Assembly: GCF_943373825.1 (NCBI RefSeq)
Contig: NZ_CALSBP010000002.1
Location: 1,911,501-1,975,500, forward strand
Direction of reading: 5' to 3'
From: Aquimarina spinulae
GTDB lineage: Bacteria; Bacteroidota; Bacteroidia; Flavobacteriales; Flavobacteriaceae
Length of the DNA: 64,000 bases
Under the pieces are notes generated by a model. That model ran no database searches, was not told the origin of the DNA, and saw only the letters and a program-made list of their open reading frames with translations. The translations under genes and the position numbers were made by a program. Position 1 is the first letter of the stretch. Each line of letters begins with the position of its first letter. Below, piece after piece: positions 1 through 8,587 of the stretch.

Positions 1-1705
1 TCAAGAAACAGGTAAAATGGTATACCAAGGGGAATCTGGAGCACTTAATGAATCTTATAGTGATATGTTTGGATCTTTGGTAGAGTATTACACATTTAAT
101 AAAGTAGTAGATGCTAAGGTTTGGAAACTAGCAGATAAGCATCCAGATCAAAGACTTAAAAGAGATCTTTCTAACCCTAAATTGCATAACCAACCTGATA
201 CGTACAGAGGTACTAAATGGGTATCAACTGCGCAAGGTTCTGCAGATAATGGAGGTGTGCATACTAATAGTGGTGTAATGAACCATTGGTTCTATATTGT
301 ATCTCAAGGAGCCAAAGGATCTAATGATAGCGGAACAGCTTATGACGTAGAAGGTATTGGTATCGAAAAAGCAGGGAAAATTGCTTATCGCTCTCTAACA
401 AATTACCTAACAAGAAGCTCAAAATATGCTGATGCCAGAAATGCAGTAATTAATGCCGCTAAAGATTTACACGGGGCTAACTCTTGTGAAGTAAAAGTCG
501 TAACTAACGCTATGAATGCTGTAGGTGTTGGTGCTAAGTTTACTGGTAATGCTAACTGTGATGGTGGCGGTGGTGACTGTTCTGCTGTAAGTGGAATAGC
601 CGCATCTAATATTACTAAAAACGGTGCTACAATTAACTGGAATGCAGTTACAGGTATCTCTACATACACTTTTGAGTACAAAAAAGCTGCAGATGCATCG
701 TATATTGCATCCTCTGTAACCGGTACCAGCAAAACATTAGATGGGTTAACAGTGGATACTGCATACGAAGTACGTTTAAAATATGCTTGCACCAATGGTG
801 AAACTGCACCATACTCAACCGTAGTGAAATTTACTACTGCTGCAGATGGTGGTGGAGGTGACTGCAACGCCGTTACAGGTGTGAATTCATCTAATATAAC
901 TATTAACTCTGCAACTGTAAGCTGGACAAGTATAAGTGGAGTATCAAACTATACTTTTGAGTATAAAAAAGCTGCAGATGCTTCGTATACAGCTTCTACA
1001 GTTTCTGGCGCTACTACTAACCTAACAGGTCTAGCAGCAAATACCAAATATGAAGCAAGAGTAAAATACACCTGTTCTACAGATGGTGGTACAGATCCTT
1101 GTGCTGGTGTACCAGCATATCAAGCAGGAAACCCATATAAAGTTGGTGATAAGGTTACGTACCAGGGGTATTTATTTGAGTTTACTAACACAGGTTGGCA
1201 ACAACGTGGTCAATGTGGAACAACTGGTGGTAATCAGGTAGATGCTCCTTATTCTGCTGTGATAAGCTTTACCACCCTAGAAGACACCAATGGTAATAAC
1301 TGCGATAACATCCCAGAGTATCAACCAGGAAATACGTATCCTGTTGGGTCTAAAGTAAAATACTTTGGTACCATATATGAATTAACTGCTACAGGTTGGG
1401 TAGTTATTGGTTCTTGTGACGCTACTTTTTTTGCCTCAGCATTCGGAAACGACCTAAACAAAACTACTGGATTTAATGTGTACCCAAACCCTGCATCGAA
1501 AGATCTTAATATATCTTTCAAATCTTTAGATAATGTATCTTCTCAAATCAGAATTGTTAATATACTAGGAAAAGTAGTATACAACAAAGAAGTAAAATCA
1601 ACTTTAGGGAACAACACCATAAAGGTTGATGTATCTAGATTAAACTCTGGAATTTACTTTGTAAAGAGAGGAAATCAAGATGTAAAGAAAGTAATTATTA
1701 AATAG
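1..1705 (+). CDS. Secreted M4 (thermolysin-like) metalloprotease, C-terminal part, T9SS cargo
   Basis: The reading frame is open to the left window edge, so the signal peptide, propeptide and HExxH helix are missing. What remains starts in the third zinc-ligand motif GALNE (residues 8-12, counting from the Met at 17), and GGVHTNSG carries the His (residue 82) equivalent to the thermolysin transition-state His. A fibronectin type III (FN3) domain follows (about 189-274). A second FN3 (283-421) is interrupted between its last two strands by a ChtBD3/CBM5_12-like module (about 360-407). A second such module sits at 430-467. The last ~75 residues (NVYPNPASKDLNI ... GIYFVKR) are a type A T9SS sorting domain. 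It is probably an exported protease with carbohydrate-binding appendages. The family call is firm; the substrate is unknown. Confidence 0.93.
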   Translation, partial: QETGKMVYQGESGALNESYSDMFGSLVEYYTFNKVVDAKVWKLADKHPDQRLKRDLSNPKLHNQPDTYRGTKWVSTAQGSADNGGVHTNSGVMNHWFYIVSQGAKGSNDSGTAYDVEGIGIEKAGKIAYRSLTNYLTRSSKYADARNAVINAAKDLHGANSCEVKVVTNAMNAVGVGAKFTGNANCDGGGGDCSAVSGIAASNITKNGATINWNAVTGISTYTFEYKKAADASYIASSVTGTSKTLDGLTVDTAYEVRLKYACTNGETAPYSTVVKFTTAADGGGGDCNAVTGVNSSNITINSATVSWTSISGVSNYTFEYKKAADASYTASTVSGATTNLTGLAANTKYEARVKYTCSTDGGTDPCAGVPAYQAGNPYKVGDKVTYQGYLFEFTNTGWQQRGQCGTTGGNQVDAPYSAVISFTTLEDTNGNNCDNIPEYQPGNTYPVGSKVKYFGTIYELTATGWVVIGSCDATFFASAFGNDLNKTTGFNVYPNPASKDLNISFKSLDNVSSQIRIVNILGKVVYNKEVKSTLGNNTIKVDVSRLNSGIYFVKRGNQDVKKVIIK

Positions 1706-1771
1706 TAAGTTATTTGTGTAGTTATGAATATCAGCTAACTCTTCTAACTCAACTTAGATTTTAGCAGAAAG

Positions 1772-1799
1772 AATCGCCTGGAAATATTTCCAGGCGATT
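1772..1799. terminator. Rho-independent terminator after the M4 protease gene
   Basis: A perfect 14+14 bp palindrome (AATCGCCTGGAAAT and its complement) is followed by TTAATTTTAATTT. It lies 67 bp after the protease stop codon and 115 bp before the end of the convergent AraC gene, so it could serve both directions. Confidence 0.85.
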
Positions 1800-1914
1800 T
1801 AATTTTAATTTCTTAGTTAATCAAGATGACATTCAAGCCTTAAGTAAGATCATCAAAAACATAAATACTATATATCTATCATTGAATAAACCCATAGGTC
1901 AATTCTCTTCAAAA

Positions 1915-3003
1915 TTAGACAACATCAGAATTTAGACTCTCAAAATAATCTGTTGGAGAAATACCCACAATATCTTTAAAATTTTTATAAAAAGAAGCTC
2001 TCGAATTAAATCCAGCTTCCATAGCTAATGCTGTATTGCTATATTTTTGATACTTCTCTGATTCTATAAGTGTTTTAAATTCTTCAACTCTGTAATGATT
2101 AAGGTACATATTAAAGTTTTTATACTCCATCTCATTAATAGTTTTAGAAATGAGACGGCTCGACTCTCCCACTCTTTTTGCAAAAGTTTTTAAAGTCATA
2201 TCATGATCCAGAAAAGCTTTTTCCTCTACCATAAATCGCTCTATTACTTTGGAAACTCGTTTATAAATTTCCTTATTTTCTTCTTGTTTACGTTTTGATG
2301 ATTCTACCTCACTTTTAGATGTGATATTAACAATGTTAATTTGTATCAAACATCCTATGGTAAAATAATACAATAATAATGAAGCCAAACTATCAGATAC
2401 TGTTGTCATATATGTAACACCTGACAAAACGGTCACAGTTCCTAATGCTATTACATGATAAACAATAAATAAAATACAAAATATTTTTAACCACAATAGA
2501 GATTTATATTTTGTATCTGTATAAAAGAAAGGCAAAAAAGCAGTATGACTCCTAATAACCAACAGTGTTCTGATACACATATACACTATAAAAACCGAGG
2601 CAGAAATTACATACGAATATAAAAATATTATGGCTTTAGGGGAATATACTAAATCCGAGGTATCATTTACTTTAACAAAAACCAAGGACAGAACAAAGAA
2701 TTCTAGTACAGCAGGAATATAATATCGATACTTATTCCTAATCTCGATACCTGCAGTCTCTGTAGCATAGAAATAAATAAAAACCATGTTCAAGAAATTA
2801 AACCGAAAAGGGTTATAAGATGCTATAAATTGATCAGTATTTCGCATCAAAACGTAGCTAAACAATTCTATACTAAGAAAAATGAAAAAAAACCCTAAAT
2901 ATCTATTTACCTTTTGTTTTTTGGATTTATAAAAAAGTAAGATTAAAGCAACTATCAGGGATTGTATACCCAAGACTAAAAAGAAAATAAATATCGTGTC
3001 CAT
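1915..3003 (-). CDS. Membrane-anchored AraC-family transcriptional regulator
   Basis: This 362-residue protein has about seven hydrophobic segments in residues 1-230, then a short linker and a C-terminal AraC helix-turn-helix domain (about 265-355; FAKRVGESSRLISKTIN first helix pair, ALAMEAGFNSRASFYKNFKDIVGISPTDY second). The 7TM-plus-AraC arrangement is common in Flavobacteriia and suggests signal sensing in the membrane with direct promoter binding. The ligand is unknown. It is transcribed alone, convergent with the M4 protease gene; regulation of that protease is possible but not shown. Confidence 0.85.
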   Translation of the reverse strand: MDTIFIFFLVLGIQSLIVALILLFYKSKKQKVNRYLGFFFIFLSIELFSYVLMRNTDQFIASYNPFRFNFLNMVFIYFYATETAGIEIRNKYRYYIPAVLEFFVLSLVFVKVNDTSDLVYSPKAIIFLYSYVISASVFIVYMCIRTLLVIRSHTAFLPFFYTDTKYKSLLWLKIFCILFIVYHVIALGTVTVLSGVTYMTTVSDSLASLLLYYFTIGCLIQINIVNITSKSEVESSKRKQEENKEIYKRVSKVIERFMVEEKAFLDHDMTLKTFAKRVGESSRLISKTINEMEYKNFNMYLNHYRVEEFKTLIESEKYQKYSNTALAMEAGFNSRASFYKNFKDIVGISPTDYFESLNSDVV

Positions 3004-3228
3004 AAAAAAAAGTTGAGTTTTGTGTGTGTTTTTGCAAAATACTTATTTTTTTCACAAAATTTATACCAAATACGCAACAAAACCTGTAATACATCTTTTG
3101 CATATCTTATATTTATAGATAACCGGTATATGGGGGTATTATTATATAGGATATATAGGCTTATATATCAAAATGAATATTTATGATCAAGATTATCGCT
3201 CAGAAAGCTATGGTATTGATATAAGAAT

Positions 3229-3729
3229 TTAAAACAATTCTCCCCAACTCTCCCATACTTTTACAAAAAAGAAGATGAGGAATCCAACAGATACGATAAA
3301 CTTAAGAAATGTCCCTGCCAAAAAACCAATAAAAGAACCAAAAGCAGCCTTTAATGCTTTCGAAGATTCGCTACTGTCTTTTATAAGCTCCCCAATAAAC
3401 GCACCAGCAAAAGGACCTATTATAATACCGAAGGGTCCCATAAATATGATCCCGATAATAAGACCAAGAGAACTACCTATCATTCCATATTTAGTACCAC
3501 CAAATCGTTTTGTACCTAATGCGGGAACGATATAATCAAGAACCCAAACTACTATCGATATCCCCAGTGTAATTCCTAAAAAAGTCCAGTTTTGTGGGAT
3601 TGCATCCGTAAGGTGAATAATCAATAATCCTATCCACGAAGTAAATGGCCCAGGTAACACAGGAAGAAAACTTCCTACCAAACCCAGAAGGCAAAATAAA
3701 AACCCTATGATGATTAATGCTATATCCAT
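3229..3729 (-). CDS. DUF456 family membrane protein
   Basis: The 166-residue protein is almost entirely hydrophobic, with glycine-rich paired helices (GPFGIIIGPFAGAFIGEL) and the LPGPFTSWIGLLI segment near the N terminus that mark DUF456. It probably spans the inner membrane four to six times. Function is unknown for the family. It is monocistronic. An 86-residue frame on the opposite strand is a shadow of this gene. Confidence 0.85.
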   Translation of the reverse strand: MDIALIIIGFLFCLLGLVGSFLPVLPGPFTSWIGLLIIHLTDAIPQNWTFLGITLGISIVVWVLDYIVPALGTKRFGGTKYGMIGSSLGLIIGIIFMGPFGIIIGPFAGAFIGELIKDSSESSKALKAAFGSFIGFLAGTFLKFIVSVGFLIFFFVKVWESWGELF

Positions 3730-3899
3730 GTTCTTTATTTATATGACGATAATGTTTCTGATTTGTTACGCCAATATCAATTAACTATGCCTTTCATCTA
3801 TTAGTTTCTTTATATACATTTTAATACACTTTTATTTATTTTTTTTGTTCACACAAATACAAATAAATCATTAATTGATTATAAAACTACCCCAAAATT

Positions 3900-4352
3900 A
3901 TGCGATCCATTTTAATAGTATCTATTGGATTACTAATGTTTTCTACATCCTTTTCTCAAGATAATCCTTCTATAAAATGTAACAATTCAACAAACGAACG
4001 CATAAGAAGAAATTGTATCATTAATACAATTCAGGAATTTGTAGATGCTAATTATGATATCGCAGCAATAACATCCCATGCGAAGCCAGGTTCTAATCGA
4101 GTATACACCCGATTTAAAATTGATCAAATTGGTCGAATAGTTGATATCCAGGCAAAATCATCATCTATAGAGCTAGAACTGGAAGCCATAAAAACGCTAC
4201 AATCTTTTCCGTATACGATTCCAAGATCAGAAAAGACTTCTACAGAAGAGAAAGAAGTTTTTGAAAACGTATACACCCTGCCTATTGTATTCGAAATACA
4301 AGCGACAGAGATCAATCTATCTTCAAAAAAAAGAATAACGGGTAACGATTAA
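3900..4352 (+). CDS. Small exported protein with a TonB-C-like segment
   Basis: The 150-residue product has a clear N-terminal signal peptide (MRSILIVSIGLLMFSTSFSQ, cleavage after Ser-Gln likely). The segment from about residue 60 to 125 (YTRFKIDQIGRIVDIQAKS ... AIKTLQSFPYTIP ... YTLPIVFEIQ) has the layout of the TonB C-terminal/energy-transducer fold often found in BlaR/TonB-associated proteins of Bacteroidota. It stands just upstream of a BlaI/M56 pair on the same strand, but the 170-bp gap with its own operator argues for separate transcription. Function unproven. Confidence 0.6.
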   Translation: MRSILIVSIGLLMFSTSFSQDNPSIKCNNSTNERIRRNCIINTIQEFVDANYDIAAITSHAKPGSNRVYTRFKIDQIGRIVDIQAKSSSIELELEAIKTLQSFPYTIPRSEKTSTEEKEVFENVYTLPIVFEIQATEINLSSKKRITGND

Positions 4353-4412
4353 TTCTGAAAAATTCTGAATCCTTCTTTTTTAAATATACACAGTCAACTT
4401 TCTGATTTTTTC

Positions 4413-4477
4413 AACTAAAAAATTAGTTTAAACTAATTTTTTAGTTATATTTGCTTCATAGAACTAAATTTTTAGTT
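4413..4477 (+). promoter_or_regulatory. BlaI-type operators flanking a promoter
   Basis: Positions 4413-4446 are a perfect 34-bp palindrome whose outer arms are AACTAAAA/TTTTAGTT. Its last base begins the -7 box TATATTTG (4446-4453). A second, smaller inverted repeat AACTAAA-TT-TTTAGTT occupies 4462-4477. The BlaI-family gene starts at 4523. Dyads overlapping the promoter of a blaI gene are the standard arrangement for autorepression, so these are read as BlaI operators. Binding is inferred. Confidence 0.75.
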
Positions 4478-4522
4478 AAACTATTTTCACTTTACTGAAA
4501 CGAAATATTTAATAACAAATAG

Positions 4523-4882
4523 ATGAAACAACTTACAAAAGCAGAAGAAGAAGTAATGCAATGGTTATGGCAATTAGAAGAAGCCAATGTTGCTTCTATT
4601 ATTGAGCAAATGCCTGAACCTAAACCTGCTTATAACACTATTTCAACCATCATCAGAATTCTGGAAAACAAAGAATTTGTTTCTCATCGTAAAGAAGGCA
4701 AAGGCTACATCTACTTTCCTCTTGTTAAAAAAGAAGAATATAGCAATCAATCTCTTAACAAGCTGATGAACAATTATTTTAATGGATCTTTTAGAAATAT
4801 GGTGTCTTTTTTTGTAAAAAAGAATGATATGGATATCAAAGACCTGGAACAGATTTTAAAAGAATTAGATAAAGAAAAATAG
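4523..4882 (+). CDS. BlaI/MecI/CopY-family transcriptional repressor
   Basis: The 119-residue protein has the family's winged helix at residues 1-75 (LTKAEEEVMQWLWQ, PAYNTISTIIRILENKEFVSH, GYIYFPLV) and a C-terminal dimerization helix. Length is usual for the family. It is followed after 5 bp by an M56 (BlaR1-like) membrane protease gene, the expected partner that inactivates the repressor on signal. The 34-bp palindrome upstream is its likely operator. The regulated output beyond its own operon is not visible here. Confidence 0.93.
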   Translation: MKQLTKAEEEVMQWLWQLEEANVASIIEQMPEPKPAYNTISTIIRILENKEFVSHRKEGKGYIYFPLVKKEEYSNQSLNKLMNNYFNGSFRNMVSFFVKKNDMDIKDLEQILKELDKEK

Positions 4883-4887
4883 AAATC

Positions 4888-6105
4888 ATGCTCTACTACC
4901 TCCTACAAACTGTTATTTTTCAAGTCCTGTTTTTGGTTCTTTATGATGTCTTTCATAAAAAGGACACCTTCTTTACTTGGAATAGGCTGTATTTGATTAT
5001 TACACCACTCTTATCATTAGTGTTGCCATTTATAAAAATCGAGGCCTTTAGAAATCAAACATCTCAAGTGTATGTTACAAAACTGGAAAGAGTTATTACA
5101 ATTTCTTCAGAAAACTTAGTTGTTTTAGGCACAACAGGAATCGATCAGAATCCCACGAACTGGTGGTTAGTACTATATTGTGCCGGCGCCGGGTTAAGTT
5201 TATTGTTACTTATATTAAAGTTTTATAAACTTAACGTTTTGAAAACTGTTTCGTTTAAAACTGACCTTAATAATAAGAGAATAGTCACCCTCCCAAACAG
5301 TAATCAAGCTTTTTCTTTTTGGAATAGTATTTATCTGGGAGATGCTTTGAGTGAAGCAGAAAAAAAGCAAATCCTAATCCATGAGATTGTACATGTCGAA
5401 CAAAAACATTCATTAGATCAAGTATGGTTTGAACTACTTAAGATTGCATTGTGGTGGAATCCAATAATACATATCTACCAATCTAGAATTACCATATTAC
5501 ATGAATATATCGCAGATGCAACTGTTATTGCAACTATAGATAAACAAAACTATATAGAACAATTATTAAATGTGACTTTTCAAACACAGGAAATCACATT
5601 TGTTAATCAATTTTTTAATCAATCCTTAATAAAAAAAAGAATCCTTATGTTACAAAAATCCAAATCTAAGACTATTGCAAAATTTAAGTACTTACTATTG
5701 ATTCCGGTAATCGCAGGAATACTTGTCTACACCTCCTGTAATGAAGAATCAAACCAGTTAACTAACACTATTGAAAATTCAAAAAATAATGAAAGTTCTG
5801 ATTACTCAAATTCATCAATAAGCCATGAACCTCAATGTCCTAATCAACAATCTTCATACAACAAAAACCTTGACAATTATTTAAAAGTAAGAAATGGAAA
5901 AAGTTCTGAAGCTATTCTTGATATTATTTCCACCGAAACTTCAGAAAGAATAAGAACTATTCACTTTTTTAAAAATCAAACCTTTTTTGTACGAAATATA
6001 CCTGAAGGAAAATACACGATCAATATCAAATATGGTGACAATTATGCTGAAAAAACAGTAGATGGAGTTTGTATAGCCTACTTTAAAGATGAAAAAAACA
6101 AATGA
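4888..6105 (+). CDS. BlaR1/M56-family membrane metallopeptidase (frameshifted 3' end)
   Basis: The protein has N-terminal transmembrane helices, the zinc motif HEIVHVEQKH (about residue 165, HExxH), a further helix ending VYTSC near residue 285, and an extracytoplasmic tail. It should sense a signal and cleave the BlaI-like repressor encoded 5 bp upstream. The tail holds one ~85-residue domain beginning PQCPNQQSSYNKNL and is cut off by a stop just after CIAYFKDEK. The next frame (6089-6658) continues the same domain and carries a second copy. Dropping one A from the seven-A run at 6092-6098 would give a single ~590-residue protein. The break is either a real frameshift, slippage at the A run, or an assembly error. 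Confidence 0.88.
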   Translation: MLYYLLQTVIFQVLFLVLYDVFHKKDTFFTWNRLYLIITPLLSLVLPFIKIEAFRNQTSQVYVTKLERVITISSENLVVLGTTGIDQNPTNWWLVLYCAGAGLSLLLLILKFYKLNVLKTVSFKTDLNNKRIVTLPNSNQAFSFWNSIYLGDALSEAEKKQILIHEIVHVEQKHSLDQVWFELLKIALWWNPIIHIYQSRITILHEYIADATVIATIDKQNYIEQLLNVTFQTQEITFVNQFFNQSLIKKRILMLQKSKSKTIAKFKYLLLIPVIAGILVYTSCNEESNQLTNTIENSKNNESSDYSNSSISHEPQCPNQQSSYNKNLDNYLKVRNGKSSEAILDIISTETSERIRTIHFFKNQTFFVRNIPEGKYTINIKYGDNYAEKTVDGVCIAYFKDEKNK

Positions 6106-6658
6106 AATTGGTGATGATATTCTAGATTTCAATATTCTAAAAACGGAAAAAGAAATAAATATACCGTCCTATAACCTATCTATAGATATGCTAAAAAAAG
6201 AATCAGAATTACCTGATGGGTCTTCTGAAGAATCAAACACCACTGTTAATGGAGATAATTATGAACAGGCTGAGCCTAAATGTCCGAATCAAAATTCTAA
6301 ATACGATAAAAATTTAGATAATTATCTAAGGATTACGACTGGTAATACTACTGAAGTCATAGTTCAAATTGTTACGTTAGACACAGAAAAAAGTATCAGA
6401 ACAGTCTATATAAAAAGAAATGAAAAGTATTTTGTTAGAAATATACCTGAAAATAAATATAAGCTTATTATCTCATATGGTGACAATTATGGTGAAAAAA
6501 CCGTTGATGGGCTTTGTATAGCATACTTTAAAGATGAGAAAGCAAATGAAATTGGTGAAGATATTCTTGACTTTACAGTTATCAAAACTGATAAAGGTAA
6601 GAATGTTCCATCTTATAATATTACTCTAGATCTAAATGACAATGATCCTATTCATTAA
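6089..6658 (+). CDS. Continuation of the M56 protein tail (second repeat domain), out of frame
   Basis: This frame has no function of its own that I recognise. Its first residues (TNEIGDDILDF) match what follows CIAYFKDEK in the second repeat (ANEIGEDILDF), which shows that it is the displaced C-terminus of the upstream M56 gene. It contains a full second copy of the tail domain (PKCPNQNSKYDKNLDNYL ... YGDNYGEKTVDGLCIAYFKDEK). The Met at 6089 lies inside the A-run junction and is unlikely to be a natural start. Annotate it together with 4888-6105 as one interrupted gene unless resequencing shows otherwise. Confidence 0.75.
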   Translation: MKKTNEIGDDILDFNILKTEKEINIPSYNLSIDMLKKESELPDGSSEESNTTVNGDNYEQAEPKCPNQNSKYDKNLDNYLRITTGNTTEVIVQIVTLDTEKSIRTVYIKRNEKYFVRNIPENKYKLIISYGDNYGEKTVDGLCIAYFKDEKANEIGEDILDFTVIKTDKGKNVPSYNITLDLNDNDPIH

Positions 6659-6695
6659 TTTTTAAAGATAAATCTAATACCGATCAAGAGTAGAT

Positions 6696-6718
6696 AGCCG
6701 AAGCACACAACTTCGGCT
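6696..6718 (+). terminator. Terminator after the blaI-M56 operon
   Basis: Stem AGCCGAAG/CTTCGGCT with a 7-base loop followed by TTAATAAT, 38 bp after the stop of the M56 continuation frame. Confidence 0.65.
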
Positions 6719-6735
6719 TTAATAATATCATCATT

Positions 6736-6769
6736 TCTCTCTCATAAAAATTTTACGTAGTTTGGTTAT
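6736..6769 (+). promoter_or_regulatory. Duplicated promoter-like element, copy 1
   Basis: A 34-bp block (TCTCTCTCATAAAAATTTTA then CGTAGTTTGGTTAT) is repeated at 8001-8034 with about 31 of 34 bases identical. Both copies include TAGTTTGG, close to the Bacteroidota -7 box. This copy is 75 bp before the TPR gene start. Confidence 0.5.
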
Positions 6770-6844
6770 TCAACTTATGTTGCACCAAAAAAATAGTATC
6801 TTTTAACCACATTACTTTTCTTATACAGAACTGATATTAAAAAC

Positions 6845-7996
6845 ATGAATAGAGCTCTAATATTTATTTTATGCATGATCATTCATCAAGCCAATGCTCA
6901 GTCTTCGGCCTTGACCATAGCTGATAGTTTATATAGTTTTGGAGATTATTCTAATGCAATTAAAAAGTACCAGAAAATAGTACCTAAAGATCAATATATA
7001 GTATTACAAATCGCAAAATCACATAGAGCCAAAGGAACTTATACAGATGCATTATCGTACTACAAACAAGCATTAAAAACCACGAACCTTACCACTTCTG
7101 TAAAATTAGAATACGCCAAATTATTAATGATCACGGGTAAACTAAAAAAAGCAGATAGCATGTATACAGACCTTGTTTTGAAGCATCCCAAAAATCCTGA
7201 TTTTCAATATCGGTTAGGTGTAATCAAAAAAAGATTGAAAGACACACTGGCAATCTCTTATTTTAAAGAAGCTTTTCGTCTAGACAGTACGCATCAGAAA
7301 AGCTGTTTTGAAATCTCTAAAAATTACCTGAAGAAAAAAAATTATGACATGGTCTGGAAAACAGCAAATATAGGTTTGCATTCATACCCAGAAAATGTCG
7401 AACTCATAAGCATTTTGGGGCAGAATTTTTTATTTCGCAAAGATTATGATACCGCACTCCCCTATTTTCAAAAACTGTTTGATCTAAATCAGGAAAGTGA
7501 ATTTATACATTCTAAATTAGGATTATGTTACAGTAAAACCTATGCATATGAAAAGGCAATTTCTCATTTTAATGAAGTACTAAAATATAATAACAAATCT
7601 CCGAATACATATTCATTACTAGGATACGCTTATCAACAGCTCAAAAAATATGACAATGCATTAGAATATTACAAAAAAGCACTTGCATTAAAAGATATAC
7701 CCGTAGACGAGGACCTTCTTTCTATCGCATTAATATATCGGTTTCAGGAAAAATGGAAAAATGCGATACAGTATGCCAAACTAGCTATTAAAGAAGATCC
7801 AAATAATGATAGAGCCCACTATCAATTAGCAATGTTTGCAGATGCTCACTATCAAGATCCTGAAATTAAACTAAAGTATTACAACAATTATCTGAAAAAG
7901 TTTGATACCGATAAAAAAGATTATTTTAATATGATTGTCAAAAAAAGAATAGCCCAATTAGAAGAAGAAATTCAAAATAAAACCAAAAACAACTAA
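6845..7996 (+). CDS. Exported tetratricopeptide-repeat protein
   Basis: The 383-residue protein begins with a signal peptide (MNRALIFILCMIIHQANAQ) and then consists almost wholly of TPR units of about 34 residues (for example SPNTYSLLGYAYQQLKKYDN). It is probably a periplasmic scaffold. No enzymatic domain is visible. A 34-bp promoter-like element upstream is duplicated in front of the next gene, so the two are likely co-expressed from similar promoters rather than one transcript. Confidence 0.8.
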   Translation: MNRALIFILCMIIHQANAQSSALTIADSLYSFGDYSNAIKKYQKIVPKDQYIVLQIAKSHRAKGTYTDALSYYKQALKTTNLTTSVKLEYAKLLMITGKLKKADSMYTDLVLKHPKNPDFQYRLGVIKKRLKDTLAISYFKEAFRLDSTHQKSCFEISKNYLKKKNYDMVWKTANIGLHSYPENVELISILGQNFLFRKDYDTALPYFQKLFDLNQESEFIHSKLGLCYSKTYAYEKAISHFNEVLKYNNKSPNTYSLLGYAYQQLKKYDNALEYYKKALALKDIPVDEDLLSIALIYRFQEKWKNAIQYAKLAIKEDPNNDRAHYQLAMFADAHYQDPEIKLKYYNNYLKKFDTDKKDYFNMIVKKRIAQLEEEIQNKTKNN

Positions 7997-8000
7997 TACT

Positions 8001-8034
8001 TCTCTCTCTTAAAAATTTTATGTAGTTTGGCTAT
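8001..8034 (+). promoter_or_regulatory. Duplicated promoter-like element, copy 2
   Basis: Near-identical to 6736-6769, including TAGTTTGG. Only about 20 bp separate it from the ATG at 8054. It overlaps a possible TTG start at 8027, which supports the ATG as the true start. Confidence 0.5.
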
Positions 8035-8053
8035 CCGAAATAGTCTACGCATA

Positions 8054-8533
8054 ATGAGTGTAAGGAATTGGTATATAGGTCTATTGGTTTTTACGGTATT
8101 TTCATGTAAAGATTTTGTGCTTAAAAAAGAGCATAAAGACGATATCATAAAAGAAGGGTTAGAGAAACTAAATTGGAATGAGGTAGAACAACCCCCACTA
8201 TTTGCAGCTTGTAAACAAAAATCTGAAGAAGAGCTAGAACAGTGCTTTCAGAATACAATCACACAGCATATACATAACGATCTTATAAAACATACGATTA
8301 CTGTAAAGGACGCTGTTAATGATACCATATGGGTTCCTTTACTTATAACCAATGAGGGAGAAATCATACTCGAGGATTTTAGTTTACCACTCGATATAGA
8401 AACGCAAATCCCTGATCTAAAAGACCGTTTAGAAAAAAGTATTCGCTCTCTACCAGAAATTAAACCTGCTCATACACGTAGTACACCTGTAACTACACTC
8501 TATAAACTTCCTTTGGTAATACATATCGATTAA
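8054..8533 (+). CDS. Small lipoprotein of unknown function
   Basis: The start at ATG 8054 is preferred over TTG 8027 because it places a lipoprotein signal (MSVRNWYIGLLVFTVFSC, Cys 18) at the N terminus and leaves the upstream promoter-like repeat noncoding. The mature ~140 residues include IWVPLLITNEGEI and a final TTLYKLPLVIHID resembling the TonB-C-like tail of the exported protein at 3900-4352. I do not recognise a named family with confidence. It sits between the TPR gene and ruvC. Confidence 0.6.
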   Translation: MSVRNWYIGLLVFTVFSCKDFVLKKEHKDDIIKEGLEKLNWNEVEQPPLFAACKQKSEEELEQCFQNTITQHIHNDLIKHTITVKDAVNDTIWVPLLITNEGEIILEDFSLPLDIETQIPDLKDRLEKSIRSLPEIKPAHTRSTPVTTLYKLPLVIHID

Positions 8534-8587
8534 AGCTGTACTTATTTTCGAATTGCTTAGTTTTGTAGTATAAAACAATCTCTTCTT

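Noticed and set aside
403..867. 154-residue minus-strand frame opposite the M4 protease
   Set aside because: Shadow frame. The plus strand encodes recognisable domains throughout, and the minus product has no family features.
3173..3232. 19-residue frame MNIYDQDYRSESYGIDIRI
   Set aside because: Too short, no family or conserved context, and AT-rich surroundings make such frames common.
6091..6105. In-frame A-AAA-AAC heptamer, a classical -1 ribosomal frameshift site, at the M56 gene break
   Set aside because: The frame that restores the protein is +1, not -1. A -1 shift reads only a few codons (QMKLVMIF) and stops, so programmed -1 shifting does not explain the join.
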